A stretch of 64,000 nucleotides of DNA from Lachnospiraceae bacterium (lineage in GTDB: Bacteria; Bacillota; Clostridia; Lachnospirales; Lachnospiraceae): NCBI GenBank assembly GCA_017525525.1, contig JAFXSQ010000075.1, forward strand, positions 1 through 64,000, read 5' to 3'. The translations under genes and the position numbers were made by a program. The notes below the pieces were generated by a model. The model saw nothing but the letters and a program-made list of their open reading frames with translations, had not been told where the DNA came from and searched no databases. Every line of letters begins with the position of its first letter. Position 1 is the stretch's first letter. Positions 26,284 to 35,400 of the stretch are shown piece by piece.

Positions 26284-26700
26284 TTATTTACCGGTAATCT
26301 CTTTTTCTTCCGAGCTTATCTCCTCAATCTTCTCCTCTACCGCAAGCTGCTCCTCTGTCTTCTTTCCTCTTATGCTTGCAACCTTGTCCACAACCTCAGG
26401 AACCATGTCGATTATCTTGGAGATGGTATCCTCAGCCTTAACGCTTACCATCTTGGCCTTGCCGTCGGTTATTACAAGAACCGCCGTCGGGCTCATCTTT
26501 CCGCCCATTCCGCCTGCCGACGAGTTCTTGCTTCCGTTCCTTGCAAATGCGCCGGCCGCTATGCCGAAGTTTACATCCACCAGCGGAACTATAATTGTGT
26601 TGCCTACGTACACAGGCTCGCCTACAACCGTCTTTGTGTTCATCAGCGTATCCAAGCCCTTAAACATCGATCCTATTGTCTCATTGAAATTATTAGCCAT
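26284..26700 (-). CDS. ytfJ: GerW/YtfJ family sporulation protein
   Basis: 138-residue member of the YtfJ/GerW family. In Bacillus subtilis this protein is needed for activity of spore germination proteins. Visible: the N-terminal MANNFNETIGSMFKGLDTLMNTKTVVGEP, the Gly-rich GMGGKMSPTAVLVI core, and DMVPEVVDKV near the end. GGGGAGG precedes the ATG. The gene upstream encodes a DUF2953 protein (YtfI-like); the same ytfI-ytfJ pairing is known in Bacillus, which supports both calls and a spore-forming host. Confidence 0.9.
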   Translation of the reverse strand: MANNFNETIGSMFKGLDTLMNTKTVVGEPVYVGNTIIVPLVDVNFGIAAGAFARNGSKNSSAGGMGGKMSPTAVLVITDGKAKMVSVKAEDTISKIIDMVPEVVDKVASIRGKKTEEQLAVEEKIEEISSEEKEITGK

Positions 26701-26750
26701 TTTATCCTCCCCGCTTTTTTAGCGTTATTATTCTTTAATATGCCGAAGCC

Positions 26751-27962
26751 TTATGCCGGCGAGTGTTTATGCTGTACAGGCTTTGCCTGCGCAGGTTCTG
26801 TGGGCTTAATCTTCCTGGCTGCCATTATCGTCTTCCACAGGTTTATGCTGAAAACAAACCTTAACAGATAACCGAGCACTATAAACCCTTTCACTCTTAC
26901 ATCTATATCCATTACCTTGTCCGAGAAATTCGGATAAATGTATAGCTTTCTTTGATACATGCATGGAAGCAGACTCAGATACCCCGTTATCTCTCCCGTC
27001 TTTGCCGCGTCGTCAAAGCCGTATTCCGCATAGCCCTTCGCTTTTCTCGGCGCTATGTGCCTGAAGAAAGTCTTTAGATACTTAGCTAAGTATGCCTTGG
27101 TCTTCTCGGTGCACTTAAGCTCCCAGAACTTCTCAAAACGCCTTATGGTTTTATCTGCCCTTACAATTTTGGCGTCTATGTCGTCGACCTTGGCATCCAC
27201 CTTGTCCGACACCTCATCCACCTTGTCGATGATCTTTTCTAAAATCGAACCGAGCTTCGATGTAATCTTCCCTGCTATGTCCATAAGCTTGGCGATTATC
27301 TTCGCCACAAAGCCCACGGTTTCTTCTCTGCTCTTTTCCTCTTCTATATCCGGAGGCAGCTCGATAAGCTCGCTCGAGTCATCACTTACGGCAGGTTCCT
27401 CCGGTTCTCCGTAATCAACCTTGAAATCAATAAGCGGAATGACATCCGGGTTATCCTCTTCCATGGTCTTGTTCTCTGTGTTAACCCATGGACTGTCACC
27501 CGGAATCTCGGTCTGTCCCCCTGTTTCCGTCTGAGAAGTGGGATGTAACTGTGTCTGAACTTCAGTTTTCGTCTGTGCCTCGTTCTCGGTTTCCTGTACA
27601 TCTATCTCGGGCAGGTCTTCATCCGCGTCCTCGAATTCATCATAGCTCTTGCCATGCTTTTCTATCTCGGCCTCGGGGTCAAGCTCCTCCGGAGGACTCT
27701 TCTTTCTGCCCTTAAGCCTGATAAAGCCCAACACCCGTATGTCCTTGTCCAACGCCTTGCTCTCCTGGTCGAAGCTTATCCGCACAGTAACTATCAGGTA
27801 TCTTATCTTCGCAAAGACCTTAGCCTTGCCCTTGTACTTAACATCAGCCCGGTAGTGAATCGGCGCAAGAAGTATAAGCAGGAGCAATGCTATGACAAGC
27901 CCGAGTATGATAAGAATTGCAAAGAGCAATATCTTAAGTATTGTCAACAGTACATGAAGCAT
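26751..27962 (-). CDS. DUF2953 (YtfI-like) membrane-anchored protein
   Basis: 403 residues. One N-terminal membrane helix (LLTILKILLFAILIILGLVIALLLLILLA) is followed by a basic segment, a long acidic Glu/Thr-rich linker (about 85-200), a helical stretch (KIIAKLMDIAGKITSKLGSILEKIIDKVDEVSDK) and the C-terminal DUF2953 signature YGFDDAAKTGEITGYLSLLP...IYPNFSDKVMDIDVRVKG. Bacillus YtfI is shorter, so the linker is an expansion here. It overlaps the upstream 113-residue gene by 29 bp and is followed 50 bp later by ytfJ. A role in the spore envelope is inferred from this pairing only. Confidence 0.85.
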   Translation of the reverse strand: MLHVLLTILKILLFAILIILGLVIALLLLILLAPIHYRADVKYKGKAKVFAKIRYLIVTVRISFDQESKALDKDIRVLGFIRLKGRKKSPPEELDPEAEIEKHGKSYDEFEDADEDLPEIDVQETENEAQTKTEVQTQLHPTSQTETGGQTEIPGDSPWVNTENKTMEEDNPDVIPLIDFKVDYGEPEEPAVSDDSSELIELPPDIEEEKSREETVGFVAKIIAKLMDIAGKITSKLGSILEKIIDKVDEVSDKVDAKVDDIDAKIVRADKTIRRFEKFWELKCTEKTKAYLAKYLKTFFRHIAPRKAKGYAEYGFDDAAKTGEITGYLSLLPCMYQRKLYIYPNFSDKVMDIDVRVKGFIVLGYLLRFVFSINLWKTIMAARKIKPTEPAQAKPVQHKHSPA

Positions 27963-28275
27963 ATTTAAAATATCCTCTCACATCAAGCTGCTCGCCCGTA
28001 TTGTCATACACATCCTGAATTATTGCCTCCACAAGCTCCTCCGCCTGTTCCTTGTCCGGCGCAAGCCCTACGATATATGGCTCGGAAGTAAGAGACGAAA
28101 AAAGCGGTTCAAGCAGCTTGTTATACTCATATATCTCCAGGATGCCGGACGATCCCAAGGGTATCGTTACCACAAAGAGCTTCTTAATCTCCTTGCCCTT
28201 CTCTATATCCCCGACAATCCTGGCGAGTTTCTTTTCCTTTATGCCGTATGTGTAATAATCGTCACAGAGTATCAT
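27934..28275 (-). CDS. Hypothetical protein, 113 residues, upstream of ytfI-like
   Basis: Not recognised with certainty. The sequence (MILCDDYYTYGIKEKKLARIVGDIEKG...) looks like a small alpha/beta protein with no membrane segment. The AAAGGAT site sits 6 bases before the ATG. Its last nine codons overlap the start of the ytfI-like gene, which implies translational coupling and a shared role with the ytfI-ytfJ pair. It could belong to the spore-related set, but nothing in its sequence proves it. Confidence 0.75.
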   Translation of the reverse strand: MILCDDYYTYGIKEKKLARIVGDIEKGKEIKKLFVVTIPLGSSGILEIYEYNKLLEPLFSSLTSEPYIVGLAPDKEQAEELVEAIIQDVYDNTGEQLDVRGYFKYASCTVDNT

Positions 28276-28320
28276 GTTTTATCCTTTTAAAGAATCTTTC
28301 TCATTTAAGTCTCTTCACTA

Positions 28321-28394
28321 AAGATTCTTCACTTCGTTCAGAATGACACAATGGTTTAAATATTTTTGTCATCCTGAGCAACGCGAAGGATCTT
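28321..28394. repeat. Inverted pair of 28-bp dispersed repeats abutting a stop codon
   Basis: The left arm (28321-28348, AAGATTCTTCACTTCGTTCA...) and right arm (28367-28394) are imperfect reverse complements of one another and form a 28-bp stem with an 18-nt loop. The right arm ends directly at the stop codon of the gene at 28395. The same unit occurs at 29874-29901, 41710-41800, 46155-46183 and at the ends of the elements near 50915 and 62892. It may act as a transcription or stability signal. Confidence 0.85.
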
Positions 28395-29885
28395 TTATTC
28401 CGGGTAGTCTTCCAAATCCGCATCTATGATCTTATCTATCAGCAGCCTTGTCGCATGAAGCTCCGCGGCATCATTCACACTGTCAAGCACATAGCTCACG
28501 TAATTCCTTATCTCATCCACAGAATTAAAGAACACCGGTATTGCGCTTATTCCTGCGGCCATAACCGCGCGCTTTACCTGCTTTTTCATACCTGAAAGAT
28601 GCGCTGTCACAAGCTCTGTCAGCTCCTTCTTAACAGCCTCAACATCCTCTGCCGCGGCAAGCTGTGCTTCATCACCCTCAGGCTTCTTTTCTTCATCCAG
28701 GCTTGCAAAATAACTTGTAGACATCAATCTGTAATAGGTGTCGGTCAGCTTAAAGCTTTCCGTAAGCCCCGCTTCCTTTAGCGTGTCCTCATACTGCTCC
28801 GCAAGTGACTCGCCTGCGGAAAGAAGCGCTGTGGTTTCCTCGGCGAGCTCCTCGGGTACTCCCTCAAGCTTGTAGAAGCCGTCCTCGACATCTATGGTTT
28901 TGTTCATCACGTCATGTATTATATCAACCGCTTCGCTGTAACCCCTTACCTTCAACGCCTGCTCCTTCACATCGGTTGATATAAGCATAACATAGGCTGA
29001 ATTGATAAGCTGGGTTAAAAGGATATAATCGGAGCTTTCCTCGTCCATATCCGCCACGACCTCATCAAGCTTTGCCTGAAGGTCTTTGAAGGTTGCTCCG
29101 TCTATCGTGGCATAATCAGCCTCTTTGAAATCATTGAGCAAGCTCTTTAATGCCTCGTGGCCTTCCTCAAAGCCTTCCGGCTTGCTGATAAGGGTTAGTC
29201 CCTTGAACATCTCCGCAAAGCTTTCAAGTGCTGTCTTATCTGCTCCTTTATATAAGTCTAACGCATTAGACAGGATGTCGCAAAATCTCTGTTTTGTCAT
29301 GCGCACCGGAAGCTGAGCAAGGATGTTCTTCATCCTGTCCATGATCATGGGCTGATCCTTGTCCTTGAAGATGAAGTTGACTATGCGCTCGCAAAGCTCC
29401 TCCCTGTCAACCTCGGCAGCGCCGCCTAAAGCAGCAAACTCAACCCTGTTTAATACATATTCATACACATCGAAATGCTCCACATAGGAGGTTAAAACCG
29501 CTATCCTCTTTTCTGCCATGGAGCGAAGTCCCCTGATAAGAGCCATATCAGCATCGCTTATCTGCTCGCCATCCATAACCTTTCCCACAAGCTTCTCAAG
29601 GTCGGCAACAGCTTTCTTAAGCTCTGCGGTGTAGTCTGCTCCGTCCTCCTCACGCTCTATGAGATTTAAGCTCATGGTGTAATAATTCATTGCGAAGTCA
29701 ACAGCGGCGTACGCCATGTACGACGCCCTGGCGTAATCTATATATTCCTTTAAGGACTCTGCCGAGCCCTCTTCTTTTTTTATGTTGTTAATGTACTTTT
29801 TTGCTTTCACTGTTATGTTATCCCATTCTTTTATTGTTTCGTGTCCATACTGTACGCCCGAAGAATCTTTTTTAAGATCCTTCAC
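28395..29885 (-). CDS. Hypothetical helical protein, 496 residues
   Basis: Unknown family. Acidic, predicted all-helical, no signal peptide or membrane segment. The first possible codon is a GTG at 29885 that lies inside a copy of the 28-bp dispersed repeat; no Shine-Dalgarno site is seen. The preceding gene ends only 21 bp upstream, so reinitiation or coupling could drive translation. A second GTG 30 codons in (VKAKKYINNIKK) is the main alternative start. Another repeat copy abuts its stop codon, so the whole gene is bracketed by the same element. Neighbours (rhomboid-like protein, ytfI/ytfJ) do not explain its role. Confidence 0.75.
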   Translation of the reverse strand: MKDLKKDSSGVQYGHETIKEWDNITVKAKKYINNIKKEEGSAESLKEYIDYARASYMAYAAVDFAMNYYTMSLNLIEREEDGADYTAELKKAVADLEKLVGKVMDGEQISDADMALIRGLRSMAEKRIAVLTSYVEHFDVYEYVLNRVEFAALGGAAEVDREELCERIVNFIFKDKDQPMIMDRMKNILAQLPVRMTKQRFCDILSNALDLYKGADKTALESFAEMFKGLTLISKPEGFEEGHEALKSLLNDFKEADYATIDGATFKDLQAKLDEVVADMDEESSDYILLTQLINSAYVMLISTDVKEQALKVRGYSEAVDIIHDVMNKTIDVEDGFYKLEGVPEELAEETTALLSAGESLAEQYEDTLKEAGLTESFKLTDTYYRLMSTSYFASLDEEKKPEGDEAQLAAAEDVEAVKKELTELVTAHLSGMKKQVKRAVMAAGISAIPVFFNSVDEIRNYVSYVLDSVNDAAELHATRLLIDKIIDADLEDYPE

Positions 29886-29901
29886 TTCGTTCAGGATGAC
29901 A
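29858..29901. repeat. Dispersed 28-bp repeat covering a start codon
   Basis: 29874-29901 is a full copy of the 28-bp unit (AAGATCCTTCACTTCGTTCA...GACA), preceded by CCCGAAGAATCTTTTTT in the opposite sense. The GTG start of the gene at 28395-29885 and about its first ten codons (MKDLKKDSSG) are written by this repeat. Confidence 0.85.
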
Positions 29902-29906
29902 CTTAG

Positions 29907-30851
29907 TTACATTTTATTATCCGTTAATTTAACATGCGTATGAGTATAAAGGTGCTCGGAGCAGTACTCGTAATTGCCGTCGCACTTCGAGCAGAACCTG
30001 AACTCCATCATGGGGTCGTCCTTCTCTGTCTTGCCGCATATTGCGCACTTGTGTCTTGTTACGCTTCCCGGGAAGTCGATTATCTTGCCCTTCTCGGCAT
30101 CGTGCTCCCGCTTCTTTCGTTCCATAGTGCGTTTTGCGGTGTAGGCCTTTCGTTGGAGCATAACCTTGGCATGTCCCGGAGTGTAATGCTTCATGAGGAT
30201 CGTATACACAAGCCATACCACAACGACGCATATTATATTCACCCTGTTGCAAAGGGCGTTGTACTTGAAGAATAAATATCCGAGCCAGATAAGGTCTGCG
30301 TAAGCTAGATACTTGGCCCTGATCGGTATCACGAACATAAAGAGCATAAAGCTCTCGGAGTATATGAGCGCAAAGCCGAGGAATATGGCGTCAAGTATAT
30401 AGACTGTCGGCCCAAATTCCGGCACGTAATACATCGCCTCCTGAATCCACGCCTTGTCAATTCCCATACTGCCGCCGGTCGCCTGCAGGTAGAATATAAG
30501 CCCTGTGATCACGTTGCCAAGCATTAACACAATCAACATGGAAAAGACATATATATTATACATAAATGTACCGATGGACATCTCAATCGAACGTCCGAGC
30601 ATAACATATACGAAAAGCATTACCAGAGTAAAATAATTGAATGAGCCCGGCATGGTAAATATCCATGTAAATACCCTCCACACCTGTCCGCTTCCGAAAA
30701 CCTTAAACGGGTCGAATACCAGCATTTCGTACACATCCGGTACAAGCCAGAATAAGATGTAGCTCAACGAGAAAACAATGACTGTAATCAGCGGGAGATT
30801 TTTGACTGATTTGCTTCCCCACTTCTCCTCTAATTTGTATAAGAATTTCAT
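29907..30851 (-). CDS. Rhomboid-like membrane protein with C-terminal zinc ribbon
   Basis: 314 residues. Residues about 20-220 hold six likely membrane segments in a rhomboid-like layout, but the GxSG nucleophile and the catalytic His of active rhomboids are not seen, so it is probably a non-catalytic rhomboid relative. A basic region follows, then a Cys-rich tail with CAICGKTEKDDP...CSKCDGNYEYCSEH, likely one or two zinc sites. The ATG has AGAGG about 10 nt upstream and a good promoter at 30894-30922. It is the first gene of a unit with the 496-residue protein. Membrane-protein quality control or recruitment is possible but unproven. Confidence 0.75.
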   Translation of the reverse strand: MKFLYKLEEKWGSKSVKNLPLITVIVFSLSYILFWLVPDVYEMLVFDPFKVFGSGQVWRVFTWIFTMPGSFNYFTLVMLFVYVMLGRSIEMSIGTFMYNIYVFSMLIVLMLGNVITGLIFYLQATGGSMGIDKAWIQEAMYYVPEFGPTVYILDAIFLGFALIYSESFMLFMFVIPIRAKYLAYADLIWLGYLFFKYNALCNRVNIICVVVVWLVYTILMKHYTPGHAKVMLQRKAYTAKRTMERKKREHDAEKGKIIDFPGSVTRHKCAICGKTEKDDPMMEFRFCSKCDGNYEYCSEHLYTHTHVKLTDNKM

Positions 30852-30893
30852 GATACCAATACCTCTTCCTATTTCTTTACATAATCGTTTGTT

Positions 30894-30922
30894 ATTATAC
30901 CCGAAAACCGAAAAAAAAACAA
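30894..30922 (-). promoter_or_regulatory. Predicted promoter of the rhomboid-like gene
   Basis: Minus strand: -35 TTGTTT (30917-30922), 17-bp spacer, -10 TATAAT (30894-30899). It lies in an AT-rich tract 43-71 bp before the start codon. Confidence 0.6.
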
Positions 30923-30982
30923 TAAAAAAAGCACCTCAGCTTATTCCCTTGCTTATTTCTATCTAAAAACAGGTACAAAAAT

Positions 30983-31004
30983 GGCGGAGCATTGCTACTC
31001 CGCC
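30983..31004 (-). terminator. Terminator-like hairpin downstream of the 280-residue GNAT-like gene
   Basis: Stem GGCGGAG/CTCCGCC with an 8-nt loop, followed on the minus strand by ATTTTTG. It sits between the small frame at 31092 and the rhomboid-like promoter, so it insulates the two units. The rest of the gap 30923-31091 shows nothing else. Confidence 0.6.
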
Positions 31005-31091
31005 GGTACTTGAAATAAACACGTCACAAGTGTCTGCTATCTTTGGGAATTCTGCAATAAATACATTCTCTTCAAAAAGCAAGAAGGGCAG

Positions 31092-31187
31092 TTATAAATT
31101 ATCCTTATGTTTTTCTGAAAACTCATTTACCAACTTATTAATAATATCCCTATCGTTAGTTTGAATACGCTCACAAAGCAGCTTCAT
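31092..31187 (-). CDS. Possible 31-residue peptide or gene fragment
   Basis: A short AT-rich frame, MKLLCERIQTNDRDIINKLV..., ending KDNL, starting 13 bp after the stop of the GNAT-like gene and before its terminator. No clear ribosome site. The base composition differs from its neighbours, which suggests a remnant of a larger gene or an acquired scrap. Expression is uncertain. Confidence 0.3.
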   Translation of the reverse strand: MKLLCERIQTNDRDIINKLVNEFSEKHKDNL

Positions 31188-31199
31188 ATAATAAACAAG

Positions 31200-32042
31200 T
31201 TACTCTTTTCTCTCTCCATACAGAACCGTATCTCCCTTAACCCCCGGGAACAGCTTGTCCGACAGGGCTTTTACAGCCGGGTTATGCCTCCTTATAAGTA
31301 CCGATGTCTCCGGGCTGAACTCTTCGGCAGCGCTCCTTATGGCATAACGGAGCATATTCAGAAGATCCATCTTTGAATTCGGTCCGCTTGCGAACAGGAA
31401 TACCGGAGCCAGTATCCCCGAAGGATACCGGTGTACAAGAAGAAAGCCGGTTATCTCCCCGTCTGTCCTCACGGCGCAGGATACATCCATGTCATACCAC
31501 CCCATAGGCATGACTGCGAGATCCTCTACCAGTCCCTTCCTTCCCTTGTACAGACAGGTGATAATCCCTTGTCTGTACTGCTTGACGGTCAGGTCGAACA
31601 ACCCGACTATGTATGACGGTGGCTTCTTCCTGGCTATACTCAGCCCGGCAAGCTCACCTACCGTAGTGTATATATCCCTGCTCTCCCTCTTCTTGGTTTT
31701 AAAGCTCTGCGCGGTCAATGCTTCGGCCACGACCTCGTCCGGGTTTTCCAGCTCAAAGAAGCTCTTCTTGACATTCTCGAATTCCGCATCCTCCTTGAAC
31801 GCCTCAAAAAGCTCATCGCTTTCGGCTCCTTGTTCAAGCGAAAGCCACACCAGCTCTGCCAAGGTATCATCATCGTCATTTGAATTCTTATACTCCCAGA
31901 TCAGGCTTCCAAGAATATCTTCCGAGTCATCAATAATGCCCATTCCGCGGTAATACTTTCTGCCTATACTCTCTGCGACATCCTCATCTATGTAATCCAC
32001 AAACTCGTCAAGGTTTTCTTCATTTATTTCCACTATTTCCAT
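31200..32042 (-). CDS. Tandem GNAT-like protein, paralogue of the 14864-16156 product
   Basis: 280 residues. GFLLVHRYPSGILA and the surrounding stretch match GILLVHRKPSGTLA in the 430-residue protein of the giant operon, and YRGMGIIDDSEDIL matches YRGIGLFKTSIDYL there. The protein appears to be a shorter two-lobed GNAT-like protein whose first lobe is acidic and degenerate. No clear acetyl-CoA loop, no signal peptide. GAGGAGAAAACGT precedes the ATG. It lies downstream of a start-less remnant frame. It may acetylate or bind a partner; the shared family links this locus with the giant operon 15 kb away. Confidence 0.75.
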   Translation of the reverse strand: MEIVEINEENLDEFVDYIDEDVAESIGRKYYRGMGIIDDSEDILGSLIWEYKNSNDDDDTLAELVWLSLEQGAESDELFEAFKEDAEFENVKKSFFELENPDEVVAEALTAQSFKTKKRESRDIYTTVGELAGLSIARKKPPSYIVGLFDLTVKQYRQGIITCLYKGRKGLVEDLAVMPMGWYDMDVSCAVRTDGEITGFLLVHRYPSGILAPVFLFASGPNSKMDLLNMLRYAIRSAAEEFSPETSVLIRRHNPAVKALSDKLFPGVKGDTVLYGERKE

Positions 32043-32071
32043 ACGTTTTCTCCTCTAAATGTCTACGATCG

Positions 32072-32350
32072 TCAGTTGTTTCTGCCGTTACTGTACCACT
32101 TCTCCTCTATGCGTCTCAGGAACTCCGCCGATGTTTCTCCCTTTGCTCTGTAATCGGTCTCAGTTTCAAGCTCAAGCTTCTTGCCTTGATGCTCTTTGCC
32201 GTATTCCGAAGCTCCTTCCTCCAAAGCCTCACCGATCACGCCGAGCAGCTCGTCGCTGCCTTTCTCGGCATATATCTCACAAATCTCAAGTTTTTTCGGC
32301 TTTATCCCGAAGAATCTTATTTCTTTCCATGTTTCTTCTAATATCGCAAT
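32072..32350 (-). pseudogene. Start-less C-terminal gene remnant, 92 codons
   Basis: A minus-strand frame open between an in-frame TGA (32351-32353) and a TGA at 32072-32074. It reads as convincing charged protein (AILEETWKEIRFFGIKPKKLEICEIY..., ending FLRRIEEKWYSNGRNN) but has no ATG, GTG or TTG near its upstream end and no ribosome site. It stops 30 bp before the GNAT-like start, like an upstream operon partner that has lost its 5' part. A plus-strand frame across it is a shadow. An unusual start such as ATT is the alternative. The remaining gap to 32419 is AT-rich with nothing else seen. Confidence 0.5.
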
Positions 32351-32419
32351 TCAAAATTATACATTACTTCAGCAAAAACAACAAGCATAATGAAATAAAT
32401 ATGACGGGTAAACGGCCTA

Positions 32420-32448
32420 TTGCATTATAATAAAGTATAGAGTATAAT
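32420..32448 (+). promoter_or_regulatory. Predicted promoter of the activase gene
   Basis: -35 TTGCAT (32420-32425), 17-bp spacer, -10 TATAAT (32443-32448). AAGGAG at 32473-32478 is the ribosome site for the ATG at 32489. Confidence 0.6.
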
Positions 32449-32488
32449 ATTTCAGCTTAAACGAACGAAAAGAAGGAGCTTTTATTTC

Positions 32489-35400
32489 ATGAACAGATTA
32501 GGTATAGACATCGGTTCCACGACCGTCAAGGTCGCGGTGCTAAACGATAAGGACAACATCGTTTTCTCGGAATACAAGAGGCATTTCGCCAATATCAAGG
32601 AGACCCTAAAGGGCATTCTGTCTAACGCGATAGACACGCTCGGGGATGTGGAGATTACTCCCGCCATCACGGGCTCGGGCGGACTTGCCCTCGCCAAGGT
32701 TATCGGAGTTCCCTTCGAGCAGGAGGTTGTGTGCGTATCCGACTCCTTAAAGTCCTACGCTCCCCAGACGGATGTAGCCATAGAGCTCGGCGGTGAGGAC
32801 GCTAAGATCATCTACTTCTCAAATGTCATAGAGCAGCGCATGAACTCTGTCTGCGCGGGCGGTACAGGTTCCTTCATAGACCAGATGGCAGCCCTTCTTC
32901 AAACGGACGCCATGGGCTTAAATGAGTACGCGAAGAGCTACGATACCATCTACCCCATCGCGGCTCGCTGCGGCGTGTTCGCAAAGACCGATATCCAGCC
33001 CCTTATCAACGAGGGTGCAACAAAACCTAATCTTTCTGCAAGTATATTCCAGGCGGTAGTCAACCAGACCATAAGCGGTCTTGCATGCGGTAAGCCCATC
33101 AGAGGCCATGTCGCCTTCCTCGGCGGTCCGCTCCACTTCCTTGACCAGCTCAAGGCAAGCTTCGTGAGAACACTTTCCTTAGACGACGACCACATAATAG
33201 CTCCTTCACACTCACACCTCTTTGCGGCAGTCGGTGCTGCCATGAACTCCAAAGAGGATGTACATATGAGCTTAAGCGGACTTGACGCTCTGCTCACCCC
33301 CGAGCTTTCCGTAGCTCAGGAGGTTGACAGATTAGAGCCCCTGTTCAAGGACGAGGACGCTTACAAGGATTTCAGAAGAAGCCAGGCAAGCTACAAGGTC
33401 ACACGACGCGACCTTGCCACCTATTGCGGAAAGTGCTTCCTCGGCATAGATGCCGGTTCAACCACCACAAAGGTTGCTCTTGTCGGTGAGGACGGCTCAC
33501 TTTTATATGACTTTTACTCAAGCAACAACGGAAGCCCGTTAAAGACTACCCTTCGCGCCATGAAGGAGATACACGAGAAGCTTCCGAAGGATGCTGTTAT
33601 CGCTTCGGGCTGCTCCACCGGCTACGGTGAAGCCCTTATAAAATCAGCTCTTAACCTTGACTACGGCGAGGTCGAGACCATCGCCCACTACACTGCCGCT
33701 GCTTTCTTCGAGCCCGACGTGGACTGTATCTTGGATATCGGCGGACAGGATATGAAGTGCATCAAGATTAAGAAGGGGGCCGTCGACAATGTGCTCCTGA
33801 ACGAGGCATGCTCCTCGGGCTGCGGTTCATTTATCGAGACATTTGCCAAGTCACTTAACTACGAGATAAAGGACTTTGCCAAGATTGCTCTTTTCGCAAA
33901 GAGCCCCATCGACCTCGGTTCAAGATGTACCGTGTTCATGAATTCAAAGGTTAAGCAGGCCCAGAAGGAGGGCGCGGATGTGTCCGACATCTCCGCAGGT
34001 CTTGCTTACTCAGTTATTAAAAATGCGTTGATTAAGGTTATAAAGCTCACCGATCCCAAGCAGCTCGGCAAGAAGATCGTGGTACAGGGCGGCACATTTT
34101 ATAACGATGCCGTGCTCCGCGCCTTCGAGCTTGTGAGCGGAAGAAAGCCCATCAGGCCGGATATTGCAGGTATCATGGGAGCCTTCGGTTCGGCGCTCAT
34201 CGCGCGTGACAACTACACCGAGGGCTACACCTCGACCATGCTCTCGGCCAAGGAGATGGACGAGCTTACCTACGAAACCACCATGGCACGCTGCAAGGGC
34301 TGCACCAACAGCTGCCTGCTTACCATCAACCGCTTCCCGGGCGGCAGACGCTTTATCTCGGGCAACCGCTGCGAGCGCGGTCTCGGCTTAAAGAAGAACA
34401 AGGACAACATCCCGAACTTATTCGAGGAGAAGCTTCGTCTTCTCTTTGACTACGAACCGCTTGAATTAAAGGACGCAAAGCGCGGTGAGATCGGCGTGCC
34501 GAGAGTTCTCAACATGTACGAGAACTACCCGTTCTGGCATACCTTCTTAACCAAACTCGGCTACCGCGTGGTGCTCTCGCCCATGTCCACAAGGGACATC
34601 TACCAGCTCGGCATAGAGTCCATCCCGAGCGACACCGAGTGCTATCCGGCGAAGATCAGCCACGGCCATGTAATGTGGCTTATAAAGCAGGGTATAAAGA
34701 CCATCTTCTACCCCTGCATCCCCTACGAGAGGAACGAGACTCCGGACGCAAACAATCACTATAACTGTCCGATAGTTACTTCGTATGCAGAAAATATAAA
34801 GAACAACATGGAGGAGATCACGGAGAACGATATAGATTATATCCGTCCCTTCCTTGCCTTAGATAACAAGGAGGCCTTAAAGGAGAGGCTTCTCCGCGAG
34901 TTTAAGCACCATACCGAGATTACGGAAGAAGAGATTTCCGTGGCTGTTGAAGCGGCATTTGCAGAGGCAGACAGAGTGCGCGCTCTTATCGAAAAGCGCG
35001 GTGAGGAGGTTATTCAGTACTGCAAGGATAATGACAGACTCGGAATAGTCTTAGCCGGTCGTCCCTACCATCTCGATCCCGAGATTAACCACGGACTTCC
35101 GGAGCTTATTAACTCCTTCGGAATAGCCGTGCTTACCGAGGACAGCGTGTCTCACCTTGCGGAGGTTGAGCGACCGCTCATCGTGTCCGACCAGTGGATG
35201 TACCACTCAAGGCTTTACAGGGCGGCTAACTACGTGAAGTCCAGTCCTTACCTTGAGCTTATACAGCTCAACTCCTTCGGCTGCGGTCTTGATGCCGTTA
35301 CCACCGACTGCGTGAGCGACATACTTACTAATTCAGGAAAGATATATACAGTACTTAAGATAGACGAGGTAAGCAACCTCGGCGCCGCAAGGATAAGAAT

